Positions 1-13,300 of a stretch of 64,000 nucleotides of DNA are shown here, piece after piece (within the stretch, counting starts at the first letter, position 1; each line of letters begins with the position of its first letter). The position numbers were made by a program, and so were the translations under genes. This stretch comes from Hippophae tibetana (Eukaryota > Streptophyta > Magnoliopsida > Rosales > Elaeagnaceae). The stretch covers positions 29,926,802-29,990,801 of the forward strand of contig CM072807.1 of the NCBI GenBank assembly GCA_037013495.1, read 5' to 3'. The notes under the pieces are model-generated. The model searched no databases. It was not told the origin of the DNA and worked only from the letters and a program-made list of their open reading frames with translations.

Positions 1-242
1 GGTTTGACCCTAAAGGATACACGGTCGTATCTTGCTATTCCGGGGACGGAATCCAGCGTTCTTTTTATCAAAATTCTCATAATTCGATTTCTGAGTGATT
101 GACGGTCTCAATTTGAAATAAAACATCGTTTTAAATAAAAATTTAATTAATGAAGCAGATAAATACCCACGATAAATTAGATTTATTTCTTCATTTTTTT
201 CAAGTTTAAATTCCCAGAATCACTAAAAAATATATAGTGAGA

Positions 243-302
243 CAATTTGAAATTTCCATATGCATCAAAAAAAGGAAATCGAAAAACCTAAAATTTCAAT
301 TG
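243..302. repeat. Imperfect inverted repeat in the A/T-rich half (example copy)
   Basis: CAATTTGAAATTT at 243-255 is nearly complementary to AAATTTCAATTG at 291-302, with one bulged base and about 35 nt between the arms. The spacer contains CATATG, ATGCAT and an A-rich tract. Copies carrying the caatttcaaat variant (for example near 17.4, 19.4, 21.0 and 41.2 kb) disrupt the left arm. With so A/T-rich a sequence, chance similarity is a real alternative. Confidence 0.45.
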
Positions 303-504
303 CCGTGAAAGAGAGCAAAACAGAGATTTTTCCTAAAATGGCTCTCATAATGAATGTTAGAATACAATTCAATCCAAAAACGTTCAAAAAACCATATGAA
401 CGTATAATTTAAATGCAGCGGAAACTAAAATGGATGGGAAACATACCTCCTGCCATTGATCAAAATTTTTTATTTTTCAAAAAATTCACTTTCAACATCG
501 AGGC

Positions 505-529
505 GGGTCAACCCGACCCGGTTTGACCC
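505..529. repeat. 7-bp inverted repeat GGGTCAA / TTGACCC in the core (example copy)
   Basis: Perfect 7-bp arms at 505-511 and 523-529 are separated by an 11-nt GC-rich loop. The arrangement recurs in nearly all monomers. In a subset near 11.4, 13.0, 14.5 and 15.6 kb the left arm is changed to gggtcgac; at 13.0, 14.5 and 15.6 kb this gives the fully palindromic GGGTCGACCC, while the 11.4 kb copy reads gggtcgacct. Other copies carry gggtgaac (for example 2.06, 5.18 and 9.85 kb) or gggtaaac (49.8, 56.0 and 61.2 kb), which weaken the pairing. Confidence 0.75.
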
Positions 530-1038
530 TAAAGGATACACGGTCGTATCTTGCTATTCCGGGGACGGAATCCAGCGTTCTTTTTATCAAAATTCTCATA
601 ATTCGATTTCTGAGTGATTGACGGTCTCAATTTGAAATAAAACATCGTTTTAAATAAAAATTTAATTAATGAAGCAGATAAATAACCACGATAAATTAGA
701 TTTATTTCTTCATTTTTTTCAAGTTTAAATTCCCAGAATCACTAAAAAAGATATAGTGAGACAATTTGAAATTTCCATATGCATCAAAAAAAGGAAATCG
801 AAAAACCTAAAATTTCAATTGCCGTGAAAGAGAGCAAAACAGAGATTTTTCCTAAAATGGCTCTCATAGTGAATGTTAGAATACAATTCAATCCAAAAAC
901 GTTCAAAAAACCATATGAACGTATAATTTAAATGCAACGGAAACAAAATGGATGGGAAACATACCTCCTGCCATTGATCAAAATTTTTTATTTTTCAAAA
1001 AATTCACTTTCAACATCGAGGCGGGTCAACCCGACCCG
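520..1038. repeat. Representative complete monomer (M2)
   Basis: This copy shows the usual order of parts. It opens with the right side of the GC-rich core: ggtttgaccc, the CpG-dense tract acacggtcgtatc, the hairpin-like ATTCCG/CGGAAT pair, then ccagcgttc. Next comes an A/T-rich stretch with the palindrome TTAATTAA, a T-run near catttttttcaag, an atatagtg/atatattg dimorphism, and a purine-rich tract with several A-tracts. Further right are two CATATG sites, the palindrome TTGATCAA, and a variable T/A run just before the left half of the next core. The phase chosen is arbitrary, because a tandem array has no natural start. Monomers are 518 or 519 bp mainly because of that T/A run. Confidence 0.95.
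556..571. repeat. 6-bp inverted repeat ATTCCG / CGGAAT with GGGA loop (example copy)
   Basis: Arms at 556-561 and 566-571 flank a 4-nt loop. The element is preserved in almost all copies. Rare breaks include ccggatacgg near 9.9 kb, a changed right arm near 51.9 kb, attctgggg near 52.4 kb, ggggatgg near 60.2 kb and ccgcggacgg near 63.8 kb. In single-stranded DNA or RNA it could fold as a small hairpin; this is inference. Confidence 0.7.
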
Positions 1039-4000
1039 GTTTGACCCTAAAGGATACACGGTCGTATCTTGCTATTCCGGGGACGGAATCCAGCGTTCTT
1101 TTTATCAAAATTCTTATAATTCGATTTCTGAGTGATTGACGGTCTCAATTTGAAATAAAACATCGTTTTAAATAAAAATTTAATTAATGAAGCAGATAAA
1201 TACCCACGATAAATTAGATTTATTTCTTCATTTTTTTCAAGTTTAAATTCCAAGAATCACTAAAAAAGATATATTGAGACAATTTGAAATTTCCATATGC
1301 ATCAAAAAAAGGAAATCGAAAAACCTAAAATTTCAATTGCCGTGAAAGAGAGCAAAACAGAGATTTTTCCTATAATGGCTCTCATAGTGAATGTTAGAAT
1401 ACAATTCAATCCAAAAACGTTCAAAAAACCATATGAACGTATAATTTAAATGCAACGGAAACAAAATGGATGGGAAACATACCTCCTGCCATTGATCAAA
1501 ATTATTTTATTTTTCAAAAAATTCACTTTCAACATCGAGGCGGGTCAACCCGACCCGGTTTGACCCTAAAGGATACACGGTCGTATCTTGCTATTCCGGG
1601 GACGGAATCCAGCGTTCTTTTTATCAAAATTCTCATAATTCGATTTCTGAGTGATTGACGGTCTCAATTTGAAATAAAACATCGTTTTAAATAAAAATTT
1701 AATTAATGAAGCAGATAAATACCCACGATAAATTAGATTTATTTCTTCATTTTTTTCAAGTTTAAATTCCCAGAATCACTAAAAAAGATATATTGAGACA
1801 ATTTGAAATTTCCATATGCATCAAAAAAATGAAATCGAAAAACCTAAAATTTCAATTGCCGTGAAAGAGAGCAAAACAGAGATTTTTCCTAAAATGGCTC
1901 TCATAGTGAATGTTAGAATACAATTCAATCCAAAAACGTTCAAAAAACCATATGAACGTATAATTTAAATGCAGCGGAAACTAAAATGGATGGGAAACAT
2001 ACCTCCTGCCATTGATCAAAAATTTTTATTTTTCAAAAAATTCACTTTCAACATCGAGGCGGGTGAACCCGACCCGGTTTGACCCTATGGATACACGGTC
2101 GTATCTTGCAATTCCGGGGACGGAATCCAGCGTTCTTTTTATCAAAATTCTCATAATTCGATTTCTGAGTGATTGACGGTCTCAATTTGAAATAAAACAT
2201 CGTTTTAAATAAAAATTTAATTAATGAAGCAGATAAATAACCACGATAAATTAGATTTATTTCTTCATTTTTTTCAAGTTTAAATTCCCAGAATCACTAA
2301 AAAAGATATAGTGAGACAATTTGAAATTTCCATATGCATCAAAAAAAGGAAATCGAAAAACCTAAAATTTCAATTGCCGTGAAAGAGAGCAAAACAGAGA
2401 TTTTTCCTAAAATGGCTCTCATAGTGAATGTTAGAATACAATTCAATCCAAAAACGTTCAAAAACCAATATGAACGTATAATTTAAATGCAGCGGAAACA
2501 AAATGGATGGGAAACATACCTCCTGCCATTGATCAAATTTTTTTATTTTTCAAAAAATTCACTTTCAACATCGAGGCGGGTCAACCCGACCCGGTTTGAC
2601 CCTAAAGGATACACGGTCGTATCTTGCTATTCCGGGGACGGAATCCAGCGTTCTTTTTATCAAAATTCTCATAATTCGATTTCTGAGTGATTGACGGTCT
2701 CAATTGGAAATAAAACATCGTTTTAAATAAAAATTTAATTAATGAAGCAGATAAATACCCACGATAAATTAGATTTATTTCTTCATTTTTTTCAAGTTTA
2801 AATTCCCAGAATCACTAAAAAAGATATATTGAGACAATTTGAAATTTCCATATGCATCAAAAAAAGGAAATCGAAAAACCTAAAATTTCAATTGCCGTGA
2901 AAGAGAGCAAAACAGAGATTTTTCCTAAAATGGCTCTCATAGTGAATGTTAGAATACAATTCAATCCAAAAACGTTCAAAAAACCATATGAACGTATAAT
3001 TTAAATGCAGCGGAAACAAAATGGATGGGAAACATACCTCCTGCCATTGATCAAAATTATTTTATTTTTCAAAAAATTCACTTTCAACATCGAGGCGGGT
3101 CAACCCGACCCGGTTTGACCCTAAAGGATACACGGTCGTATCTTGCTATTCCGGGGACGGAATCCAGCGTTCTTTTTATCAAAATTCTCATAATTCGATT
3201 TCTGAGTGATTGACGGTCTCAATTTGAAATAAAACATCGTTTTAAATAAAAATTTAATTAATGAAGCAGACTAAATACCCACGATAAATTAGATTTATTT
3301 CTTCATTTTTTTCAAGTTTAAATTCCCAGAATCACTAAAAAAGATATATTGAGACAATTTGAAATTTCCATATGCATCAAAAAAATGAAATCGAAAAACC
3401 TAAAATTTCAATTGCCGTGAAAGAGAGCAAAACAGAGATTTTTCCTAAAATGGCTCTCATAGTGAATGTTAGAATACAATTCAATCCAAAAACGTTCAAA
3501 AAACCATATGAACGTATAATTTAAATGCAGCGGAAACTAAAATGGATGGGAAACATACCTCCTGCCATTGATCAAAATTTTTTATTTTTCAAAAAATTCA
3601 CTTTCAACATCGAGGCGGGTGAACCAGACCCGGTTTGACCCTAAAGGATACACGGTCGTATCTTGCAATTCCGGGGACGGAATCCAGCGTTCTTTTTATC
3701 AAAATTCTCATAATTCGATTTCTGAGTGATTGACGGTCTCAATTTGAAATAAAACATCGTTTTAAATAAAAATTTAATTAATGAAGCAGATAAATAACCA
3801 CGATAAATTAGATTTATTTCTTCATTTTTTTCAAGTTTAAATTCCCAGAATCACTAAAAAAGATATAGTGAGACAATTTGAAATTTCCATATGCTTCAAA
3901 TAAAGGAAATCGAAAAACCTAAAATTTCAATTGCCGTGAAAGAGAGCAAAACAGAGATTTTTCCTAAAATGGCTCTCATAGTGAATGTTAGAATACAATT

Positions 4001-6225
4001 CAATCCAAAAACGTTCAAAAAACCATATGAACGTATAATTTAAATGCAGCGGAAACAAAATGGATGGGAAACATACCTCCTGCCATTGATCAAAATTATT
4101 TTATTTTTCAAAAAATTCACTTTCAACATCGAGGCGGGTCAACCCGACCCGGTTTGACCCTAAAGGATACACGGTCGTATCTTGCTATTCCGGGGACGGA
4201 ATCCAGCGTTCTTTTTATCAAAATTCTCATAATTCGATTTCTGAGTGATTGACGGTCTCAATTTGAAATAAAAAATCATTTTAAATAAAAATTTAATTAA
4301 TGAAGCAGATAAATACCCACGATAAATTAGATTTATTTCTTCATTTTTTTCAAGTTTAAATTCCCAGAATCACTAAAAAAGATATAGTGAGACAATTTGA
4401 AATTTCCATATGCATCAAAAAAAGGAAATCGAAAAACCTAAAATTTCAATTGCCGTGAAAGAGAGCAAAACAGAGATTTTTCCTAAAATGGCTCTCATAG
4501 TGAATGTTAGAATACAATTCAATCCAAAAACGTTCAAAAAACCATATGAACGTATAATTTAAATGCAACGGAAACAAAATGGATGGGAAACATACCTCCT
4601 CCCATTGATCAAAATTATTTTATTTTTCAAAAAATTCACTTTCAACATCGAGGCGGGTCAACCCGACCCGGTTTGACCCTAAAGGATACACGGTCGTATC
4701 TTGCTATTCCGGGGACGGAATCCAGCGTTCTTTTTATCAAAATTCTCATAATTCGATTTCTGAGTGATTGACGGTCTCAATTTGAAATAAAACATCGTTT
4801 TAAATAAAAATTTAATTAATGAAGCAGACTAAATACCCACGATAAATTAGATTTATTTCTTCATTTTTTTCAAGTTTAAATTCCCAGAATCACTAAAAAA
4901 GATATATTGAGACAATTTGAAATTTCCATATGCATCAAAAAAATGAAATCGAAAAACCTAAAATTTCAATTGCCGTGAAAGAGAGCAAAACAGAGATTTT
5001 TCCTAAAATGGCTCTCATAGTGAATGTTAGAATACAATTCAATCCAAAAACGTTCAAAAAACCATATGAACGTATAATTTAAATGCAGCGGAAACTAAAA
5101 TGGATGGGAAACATACCTCCTGCCATTGATCAAAATTTTTATTTTTCAAAAAATTCACTTTCAACATCGAGGCGGGTGAACCCGACCCGGTTTGACCCTA
5201 AAGGATACACGGTCGTATCTTGCAATTCCGGGGACGGAATCCAGCGTTCTTTTTATCAAAATTCTCATAATTCGATTTCTGAGTGATTGACGGTCTCAAT
5301 TTGAAATAAAACATCGTTTTAAATAAAAATTTAATTAATGAAGCCGATAAATAACCACGATAAATTAGATTTATTTCTTCATTTTTTTCAAGTTTAAATT
5401 CCCAGAATCACTAAAAAAGATATAGTGAAACAATTTGAAATTTCCATATGCATCAAAAAAAGGAAATCGAAAAACCTAAAATTTCAATTGCCGTGAAAGA
5501 GAGCAAAACAGAGATTTTTCCTAAAATGGCTCTCATAGTGAATGTTAGAATACAATTTAATCCAAAAACGTTCAAAAAACCATATGAACGTATAATTTAA
5601 ATGCAGCGGAAACAAAATGGATGGGAAACATACCTCCTGCCATTGATCAAAATTATTTTATTTTTCAAAAAATTCACTTTCAACATCGAGGCGGGTCAAC
5701 CCGACCCGGTTTGACCCTAAAGGATACACGATCGTATCTTGCTATTCCGGGGACGGAATCCAGCGTTCTTTTTATCAAAATTCTCATAATTCGATTTCTG
5801 AGTGATTGACGGTCTCAATTTGAAATAAAACATCGTTTTAAATAAAAATTTAATTAATGAAGCAGATAAATAACCACGATAAATTAGATTTATTTCTTCA
5901 TTTTTTTCAAGTTTAATTCCCAGAATCACTAAAAAAGATATAGTGAGACAATTTGAAATTTCCATATGCATCAAAAAAAGGAAATCGAAAAACCTAAAAT
6001 TTCAATTGCCGTGAAAGAGAGCAAAACAGAGATTTTTCCTAAAATGGCTCTCATAGTGAATGTTAGAATACAATTCAATCCAAAAACGTTCAAAAAACCA
6101 TATGAACGTATAATTTAAATGCAGCGGAAACAAAATGGATGGGAAACATACCTCCTCCCATTGATCAAAATTATTTTATTTTTCAAAAAATTCACTTTCA
6201 ACATCGAGGCGGGTCAACCCGACCC

Positions 6226-7263
6226 GGTTTGACCCTAAAGGATACACGGTCGTATCTTGCTATTCCGGGGACGGAATCCAGCGTTCTTTTTATCAAAATT
6301 CTCATAATTCGATTTCTGAGTGATTGACGGTCTCAATTTGAAATAAAACATCGTTTTAAATAAAAATTTAATTAATGAAGCAGATAAATACCCACGATAA
6401 ATTAGATTTATTTCTTCATTTTTTTCAAGTTTAAATTCCCAGAATCACTAAAAAAGATATATTGAGACAATTTGAAATTTCCATATGCATCAAAAAATGG
6501 AAATCGAAAAACCTAAAATTGCAATTGCCGTGAAAGAGAGCAAAACAGAGATTTTTTCTAAAATGGCTCTCATAGTTAATGTTAGAATACAATTCAATCC
6601 AAAAACGTTCAAAAAACCATATGAACGTATAATTTAAATGCAACGGAAACAAAATGGATGGGAAACATACCTCCTGCCATTGATCAAAATTATTTTATTT
6701 TTCAAAAAATTCACTTTCAACATCGAGGCGGGTCAACCCGACCCGGTTTGACCCTAGAGGATACACGGTCGTATCTTGCTATTCCGGGGACGGAATCCAG
6801 CGTTCTTTTTATCAAAATTCTCATAATTCGATTTCTGAGTGATTGACGGTCTCAATTTGAAATAAAACATCGTTTTAAATAAAAATTTAATTAATGAAGC
6901 AGATAAATAACCACGATAAATTAGATTTATTTCTTCATTTTTTTCAAGTTTAAATTCCCAGAATCACTAAAAAAGATATAGTGAGACAATTTGAAATTTC
7001 CATATGCATCAAAAAAAGTAAATCGAAAAACCTAAAATTTCAATTGCCGTGAAAGAGAGCAAAACAGAGATTTTTCCTAAAATGGCTCTCATAGTGAATG
7101 TTAGAATACAATTCAATCCAAAAACGTTCAAAAAACCATATGAACGTATAATTTAAATGCAGCGGAAACAAAATGGATGGGAAACATACCTCCTGCCATT
7201 GATCAAAATTATTTTATTTTTCAAAAAATTCACTTTCAACATCGAGGCGGGTCAACCCGACCC
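6226..7263. repeat. Dimer copy 1 of a local two-monomer duplication
   Basis: M13 carries a rare set of linked variants: aaaaaatggaaa, aaaattgcaattgcc, gattttttctaaaa and catagttaat. It is followed by ccctagagg at the start of M14. The same set reappears two monomers (1038 bp) later in M15 and the start of M16. Similarity ends inside M14/M16, where one has ataacc/atatagtg and the other ataccc/atatattg. Confidence 0.8.
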
Positions 7264-8300
7264 GGTTTGACCCTAAAGGATACACGGTCGTATCTTGCTA
7301 TTCCGGGGACGGAATCCAGCGTTCTTTTTATCAAAATTCTCATAATTCGATTTCTGAGTGATTGACGGTCTCAATTTGAAATAAAACATCGTTTTAAATA
7401 AAAATTTAATTAATGAAGCAGATAAATACCCACGATTAATTAGATTTATTTCTTCATTTTTTTCAAGTTTAAATTCCCAGAATCACTAAAAAAGATATAT
7501 TGAGACAATTTGAAATTTCCATATGCATCAAAAAATGGAAATCGAAAAACCTAAAATTGCAATTGCCGTGAAAGAGAGCAAAACAGAGATTTTTTCTAAA
7601 ATGGCTCTCATAGTTAATGTTAGAATACAATTCAATCCAAAAACGTTCAAAAAACCATATGAACGTATAATTTAAATGCAACGGAAACAAAATGGATGGG
7701 AAACATACCTCCTGCCATTGATCAAAATTATTTTATTTTTCAAAAAATTCACTTTCAACATCGAGGCGGGTCAACCCGACCCGGTTTGACCCTAGAGGAT
7801 ACACGGTCGTATCTTGCTATTCCGGGGACGGAATCCAGCGTTCTTTTTATCAAAATTCTCATAATTCGATTTCTGAGTGATTGACGGTCTCAATTTGAAA
7901 TAAAACATCGTTTTAAATAAAAATTTAATTAATGAAGCAGATAAATACCCACGATAAATTAGATTTATTTCTTCATTTTTTTCAAGTTTAAATTCCCAGA
8001 ATCACTAAAAAAGATATATTGAGACAATTTGAAATTTCCATATGCATCAAAAAAATGAAATCGAAAAACCTAAAATTTCAATTGCCGTGAAAGAGAGCAA
8101 AACAGAGATTTTTCCTAAAATGGCTCTCATAGTGAATGTTAGAATACAATTCAATCCAAAAACGTTCAAAAAACCATATGAACGTATAATTTAAATGCAG
8201 CGGAAACTAAAATGGATGGGAAACATACCTCCTGCCATTGATCAAAATTTTTTATTTTTCAAAAAATTCACTTTCAACATCGAGGCGGGTCAACCCGACC
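7264..8300. repeat. Dimer copy 2 of a local two-monomer duplication
   Basis: M15 repeats the rare variant set of M13, including aaaattgcaattgcc near 7.55 kb. The following monomer opens with ccctagagg, as M14 does. A private cgattaatt change near 7.43 kb shows that some time has passed since duplication. From mid-M16 the sequence returns to the domain 1 marker type with the T insertion. Confidence 0.75.
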
Positions 8301-10378
8301 CGGTTTGACCCTAAAGGATACACGGTCGTATCTTGCAATTCCGGGGACGGAATCCAGCGTTCTTTTTATCAAAATTCTCATAATTCGATTTCTGAGTGAT
8401 TGACGGTCTCAATTTGAAATAAAACATCGTTTTAAATAAAAATTTAATTAATGAAGCAGATAAATACCCACGATAAATTAGATTTATTTCTTCATTTTTT
8501 TCAAGTTTAAATTCCCAGAATCACTAAAAAAGATATAGTGAGACAATTTGAAATTTCCATATGCATCAAAAAAAGGAAATCGAAAAACCTAAAATTTCAA
8601 TTGCCGTGAAAGAGAGCAAAACAGAGATTTTTCCTAAAATGGCTCTCATAGTGAATGTTAGAATACAATTCAATCCAAAAACGTTCAAAAAACCATATGA
8701 ACGTATAATTTAAATGCAGCGGAAACAAAATGGATGGGAAACATACCTCCTGCCATTGATCAAAATTATTTTTATTTTTCAAAAAATTCACTTTCAACAT
8801 CGAGGCGGGTCAACCCGACCCGGTTTGACCCTAAAGGATACACGGTCGTATCTTGCTATTCCGGGGACGGAATCCAGCGTTCTTTTTATCAAAATTCTCA
8901 TAATACGATTTCTGAGTGATTGACGGTCTCAATTTGAAATAAAACATCGTTTTAAATAAAAATTTAATTAATGAAGCAGATAAATACCCACGATAAATTA
9001 GATTTATTTCTTCATTTTTTTCAAGTTTAAATTCCCAGAATCACTAAAAAAGATATATTGAGACAATTTGAAATTTCCATATGCATCAAAAAAAGGAAAT
9101 CGAAAAACCTAAAATTTCAATTGCCGTGAAAGAGAGCAAAACAGAGATTTTTTCTAAAATGGCTCTCATAGTTAATGTTAGAATACAATTCAATCCAAAA
9201 ACGTTCAAAAAACCATATGAACGTATAATTTAAATGCAACGGAAACAAAATGGATGGGAAACATACCTCCTCCCATTGATCAAAATTATTTTATTTTTCA
9301 AAAAATTCACTTTCAACATCGAGGCGGGTCAACCCGACCCGGTTTGACCCTAAAGGATACACGGTTGTATCTTGCTATTCCGGGGACGGAATCCAGCGTT
9401 ATTTTTATCAAAATTCTCATAATTCGATTTCTGAGTGATTGACGGTCTCAATTTGAAATAAAACATCGTTTTAAATAAAAATTTAATTAATGAAGCAGAC
9501 TAAATATCCACGATAAATTAGATTTATTTCTTCATTTTTTTCAAGTTTAAATTCCCAGAATCACTAAAAAAGATATATTGAGACAATTTGAAATTTCCAT
9601 ATGCATCAAAAAAATGAAATCGAAAAACCTAAAATTTCAATTGCCGTGAAAGAGAGCAAAACAGAGATTTTTCCTAAAATGGCTCTCATAGTGAATGTTA
9701 GAATACAATTCAATCCAAAAACGTTCAAAAAACCATATGAACGTATAATTTAAATGCAGCGGAAACTAAAATGGATGGGAAACATACCTCCTGCCATTGA
9801 TCAAAATTTTTTATTTTTCAAAAAATTCACTTTCAACATCGAGGCGGGTGAACCCGACCCGGTTTGACCCTAAAGGATACACGGTCGTATCTTGCAATTC
9901 CGGATACGGAATCCAGCGTTCTTTTTATCAAAATTCTCATAATTCGTTTTCTGAGTGATTGACGGTCTCAATTTGAAATAAAACATCGTTTTAAATAAAA
10001 ATTTAATTAATGAAGCAGATAAATAACCACGATAAATTAGATTTATTTCTTCATTTTTTTCAAGTTTAAATTCCCAGAATCACTAAAAAAGATATAGTGA
10101 GACAATTTGAAATTTCCATATGCATCAAAAAAAGTAAATCGAAAAACCTAAAATTTCAATTGCCGTGAAAGAGAGCAAAACAGAGATTTTTCCTAAAATG
10201 GCTCTCATAGTGAATGTTAGAATACAATTCAATCCAAAAACGTTCAAAAAACCATATGAACGTATAATTTAAATGCAGCGGAAACAAAATGGATGGGAAA
10301 CATACCTCCTGCCATTGATCAAAATTTTTTATTTTTCAAAAAATTCACTTTCAACATCGAGGCGGGTCAACCCGACCC

Positions 10379-13300
10379 GGTTTGACCCTAAAGGATACAC
10401 GGTCGTATCTTGCTATTCCGGGGACGGAATCCAGCGTTCTTTTTATCAAAAATCTCATAATTCGATTTCTGAGTGATTGACGGTCTCAATTTGAAATAAA
10501 ACATCGTTTTAAATAAAAATTTAATTAATGAAGCAGATAAATAACCACGATAAATTAGATTTATTTCTTCATTTTTTTCAAGTTTAAATTCCCAGAATCA
10601 CTAAAAAAGATATAGTGAGACAATTTGAAATTTCCATATGCATCAAAAAAAGGAAATCGAAAAACCTAAAATTTCAATTGCCGTGAAAGAGAGCAAAACA
10701 GAGATTTTTCCTAAAATGGCTCTCATAGTTAATGTTAGAATACAATTCAATACAAAAACGTTCAAAAAACCATATGAACGTATAATTTAAATGCAGCGGA
10801 AACAAAATGGATGGGAAACATACCTCCTGCCATTGATCTAAATTATTTTTATTTTTCAAAAAATTCACTTTCAACATCGAGGCGGGTCAACCCGACCCGG
10901 TTTGACCCTAAAGGATACACGGTCGTATCTTGCTATTCCGGGGACGGAATCCAGCGTTCTTTTTATCAAAATTCTCATAATTCGATTTCTGAGTGATTGA
11001 CGGTCTCAATTTGAAATAAAACATCGTTTTAAATAAAAATTTAATTAATGAAGCAGATAAATACCCACGATAAATTAGATTTATTTCTTCATTTTTTTCA
11101 AGTTTAAATTCCCAGAATCACTAAAAAAGATATATTGAGACAATTTGAAATTTCCATATGCATCAAAAAAAGGAAATCGAAAAACCTAAAATTTCAATTG
11201 CCGTGAAAGAGAGCAAAACAGAGATTTTTTCTAAAATGGCTCTCATAGTTAATGTTAGAATACAATTCAATCCAAAAACGTTCAAAAAACCATATGAACG
11301 TATAATTTAAATGCAACGGAAACAAAATGGATGGGAAACATACCTCCTGCCATTGATCAAAATTTTTTATTTTTCAAAAAATTCACTTTCAACATCGAGG
11401 CGGGTCGACCTGACCCGGTTTGACCCTAAAGGATACACGGTCGTATCTTGCTATTCCGGGGACGGAATCCAGCGTTCTTTTTATCAAAATTCTCATAATT
11501 CGATTTCTGAGTGATTGACGGTCTCAATTTGAAATAAAACATCGTTTTAAATAAAAATTTAATTAATGAAGCAGATAAATACCCACGATAAATTAGATTT
11601 ATTTCTTCATTTTTTTCAAGTTTAAATTCCCAGAATCACTAAAAAAGATATATTGAGACAATTTGAAATTTCCATATGCATCAAAAAAATGAAATCGAAA
11701 AACCTAAAATTTCAATTGCCGTGAAAGAGAGCAAAACAGAGATTTTTCCTATAATGGCTCTCATAGTGAATGTTAGAATACAATTCAATCCAAAAATGTT
11801 CAAAAAACCATATGAACGTATAATTTAAATGCAGCGGAAACAAAATGGATGGGAAACATACCTCCTGCCATTGATCAAAATTATTTTATTTTTCAAAAAA
11901 TTCACTTTCAACATCGAGGTGGGTCAACCCGACCCGGTTTGACCCTAAAGGATACACGGTCGTATCTTGCTATTCCGGGGACGGAATCCAGCGTTCTATT
12001 TATGAAAATTCTCATAATTCGATTTCTGAGTGATTGACGGTCTCAATTTGAAATAAAACATCGTTTTAAATAAAAATTTAATTAATGAAGCAGATAAATA
12101 ACCACGATAAATTAGATTTATTTATTCATTTTTTTCAAGTTTAAATTCCCAGAATCACTAAAAAAGATATAGTGAGACAATTTGAAATTTCCATATGCAT
12201 CAAAAAAAGGAAATCGAAAAACCTAAAATTTCAATTGCCGTGAAAGAGAGCAAAACAGAGATTTTTCCTAAAATGGCTCTCATAGTGAATGTTAGAATAC
12301 AATTCAATACAAAAACGTTCAAAAAACCATATGAACGTATAATTTAAATGCAGCGGAAACAAAATGGATGGGAAACATACCTCCTGCCATTGATCTAAAT
12401 TATTTTTATTTTTCAAAAAATTCACTTTCAACATCGAGGCGGGTCAACCCGACCCGGTTTGACCCTAAAGGATACACGGTCGTATCTTGCTATTCCGGGG
12501 ACGGAATCCAGCGTTCTTTTTATCAAAATTCTCATAATTCGATTTCTGAGTGATTGACGGTCTCAATTTGAAATAAAACATCGTTTTAAATAAAAATTTA
12601 ATTAATGAAGCAGATAAATACCCACGATAAATTAGATTTATTTCTTCATTTTTTTCAAGTTTAAATTCCCAGAATCACTAAAAAAGATATATTGAGACAA
12701 TTTGAAATTTCCATATGCATCAAAAAAAGGAAATCGAAAAACCTAAAATTTCAATTGCCGTGAAAGAGAGCAAAACAGAGATTTTTTCTAAAATGGCTCT
12801 CATAGTGAATGTTAGAATACAATTCAATCCAAAAACGTTCAAAAAACCATATGAACGTATAATTTAAATGCAGCGGAAACAAAATGGATGGGAAACATAC
12901 CTCCTGCCATTGATCAAAATTATTTTATTTTTCAAAAAATTCACTTTCAACATCGAGGCGGGTCGACCCGACCCGGTTTGACCCTAAAGGATACACGGTC
13001 GTATCTTGCTATTCCGGGGACGGAATCCAGCGTTCTTTTTATCAAAATTCTCATAATTCGATTTCTGAGTGATTGACGGTCTCAATTTGAAATAAAACAT
13101 CGTTTTAAATAAAAATTTAATTAATGAAGCAGATAAATACCCACGATAAATTAGATTTATTTCTTCATTTTTTTCAAGTTTAAATTCCCAGAATCACTAA
13201 AAAAGATATATTGAGACAATTTGAAATTTCCATATGCATCAAAAAAATGAAATCGAAAAACCTAAAATTTCAATTGCCGTGAAAGAGAGCAAAACAGAGA

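Larger units (their letters stand above)
499..580. repeat. GC-rich, CpG-dense core module of the monomer (example copy)
   Basis: Every monomer carries this roughly 80 bp segment, running from cgaggcggg to ccagcgttc. It is far richer in G+C and CpG than the A/T-rich remainder and varies less between copies. It holds two short inverted repeats (annotated separately). It contains a single CCCTAAA heptamer, equal to one plant telomere unit but not tandem, and often mutated to ccctata. The core could be a protein-binding or nucleosome-positioning element, but nothing in the sequence proves this. Confidence 0.8.
1..10378. repeat. HOR domain 1: trimeric, marked by ggaaactaaaatgg (M1-M20)
   Basis: A one-base T insertion changing ggaaacaaaatgg to ggaaactaaaatgg occurs at about 424, 1979, 3535, 5093, 8211 and 9770. 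Spacing is three monomers (about 1556-1558 bp), with one six-monomer gap. From 1.98 kb on, most marker copies also carry the aaaaaaatgaaa variant, often gggtgaac, and a following tgcaattccgg; the first, at 424, lacks these. Monomers with atatagtg and ataacc alternate in the same three-step rhythm. M13 holds the expected slot but lacks the marker, next to a local dimer duplication. Confidence 0.85.

Noticed and set aside
529..535. CCCTAAA, the plant telomere heptamer
   Set aside because: Only one unit per monomer, not tandem, and often mutated to ccctata. Probably coincidence.
932..1135. Plus-strand open frames of 62 and 67 codons recurring through the window, as if a small gene family
   Set aside because: They cover the same DNA in different frames, depending on a one-base change in a T-run. 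They recur exactly once per satellite monomer, have no recognisable domain, and are broken without pattern in many copies. There is no sign of coding constraint.
5717..5974. Minus-strand open frames of 67-85 codons
   Set aside because: These are sporadic, depend on single substitutions, and encode Phe/Asn/Ile/Lys-rich sequence expected of A/T-rich DNA. Most monomers lack them.
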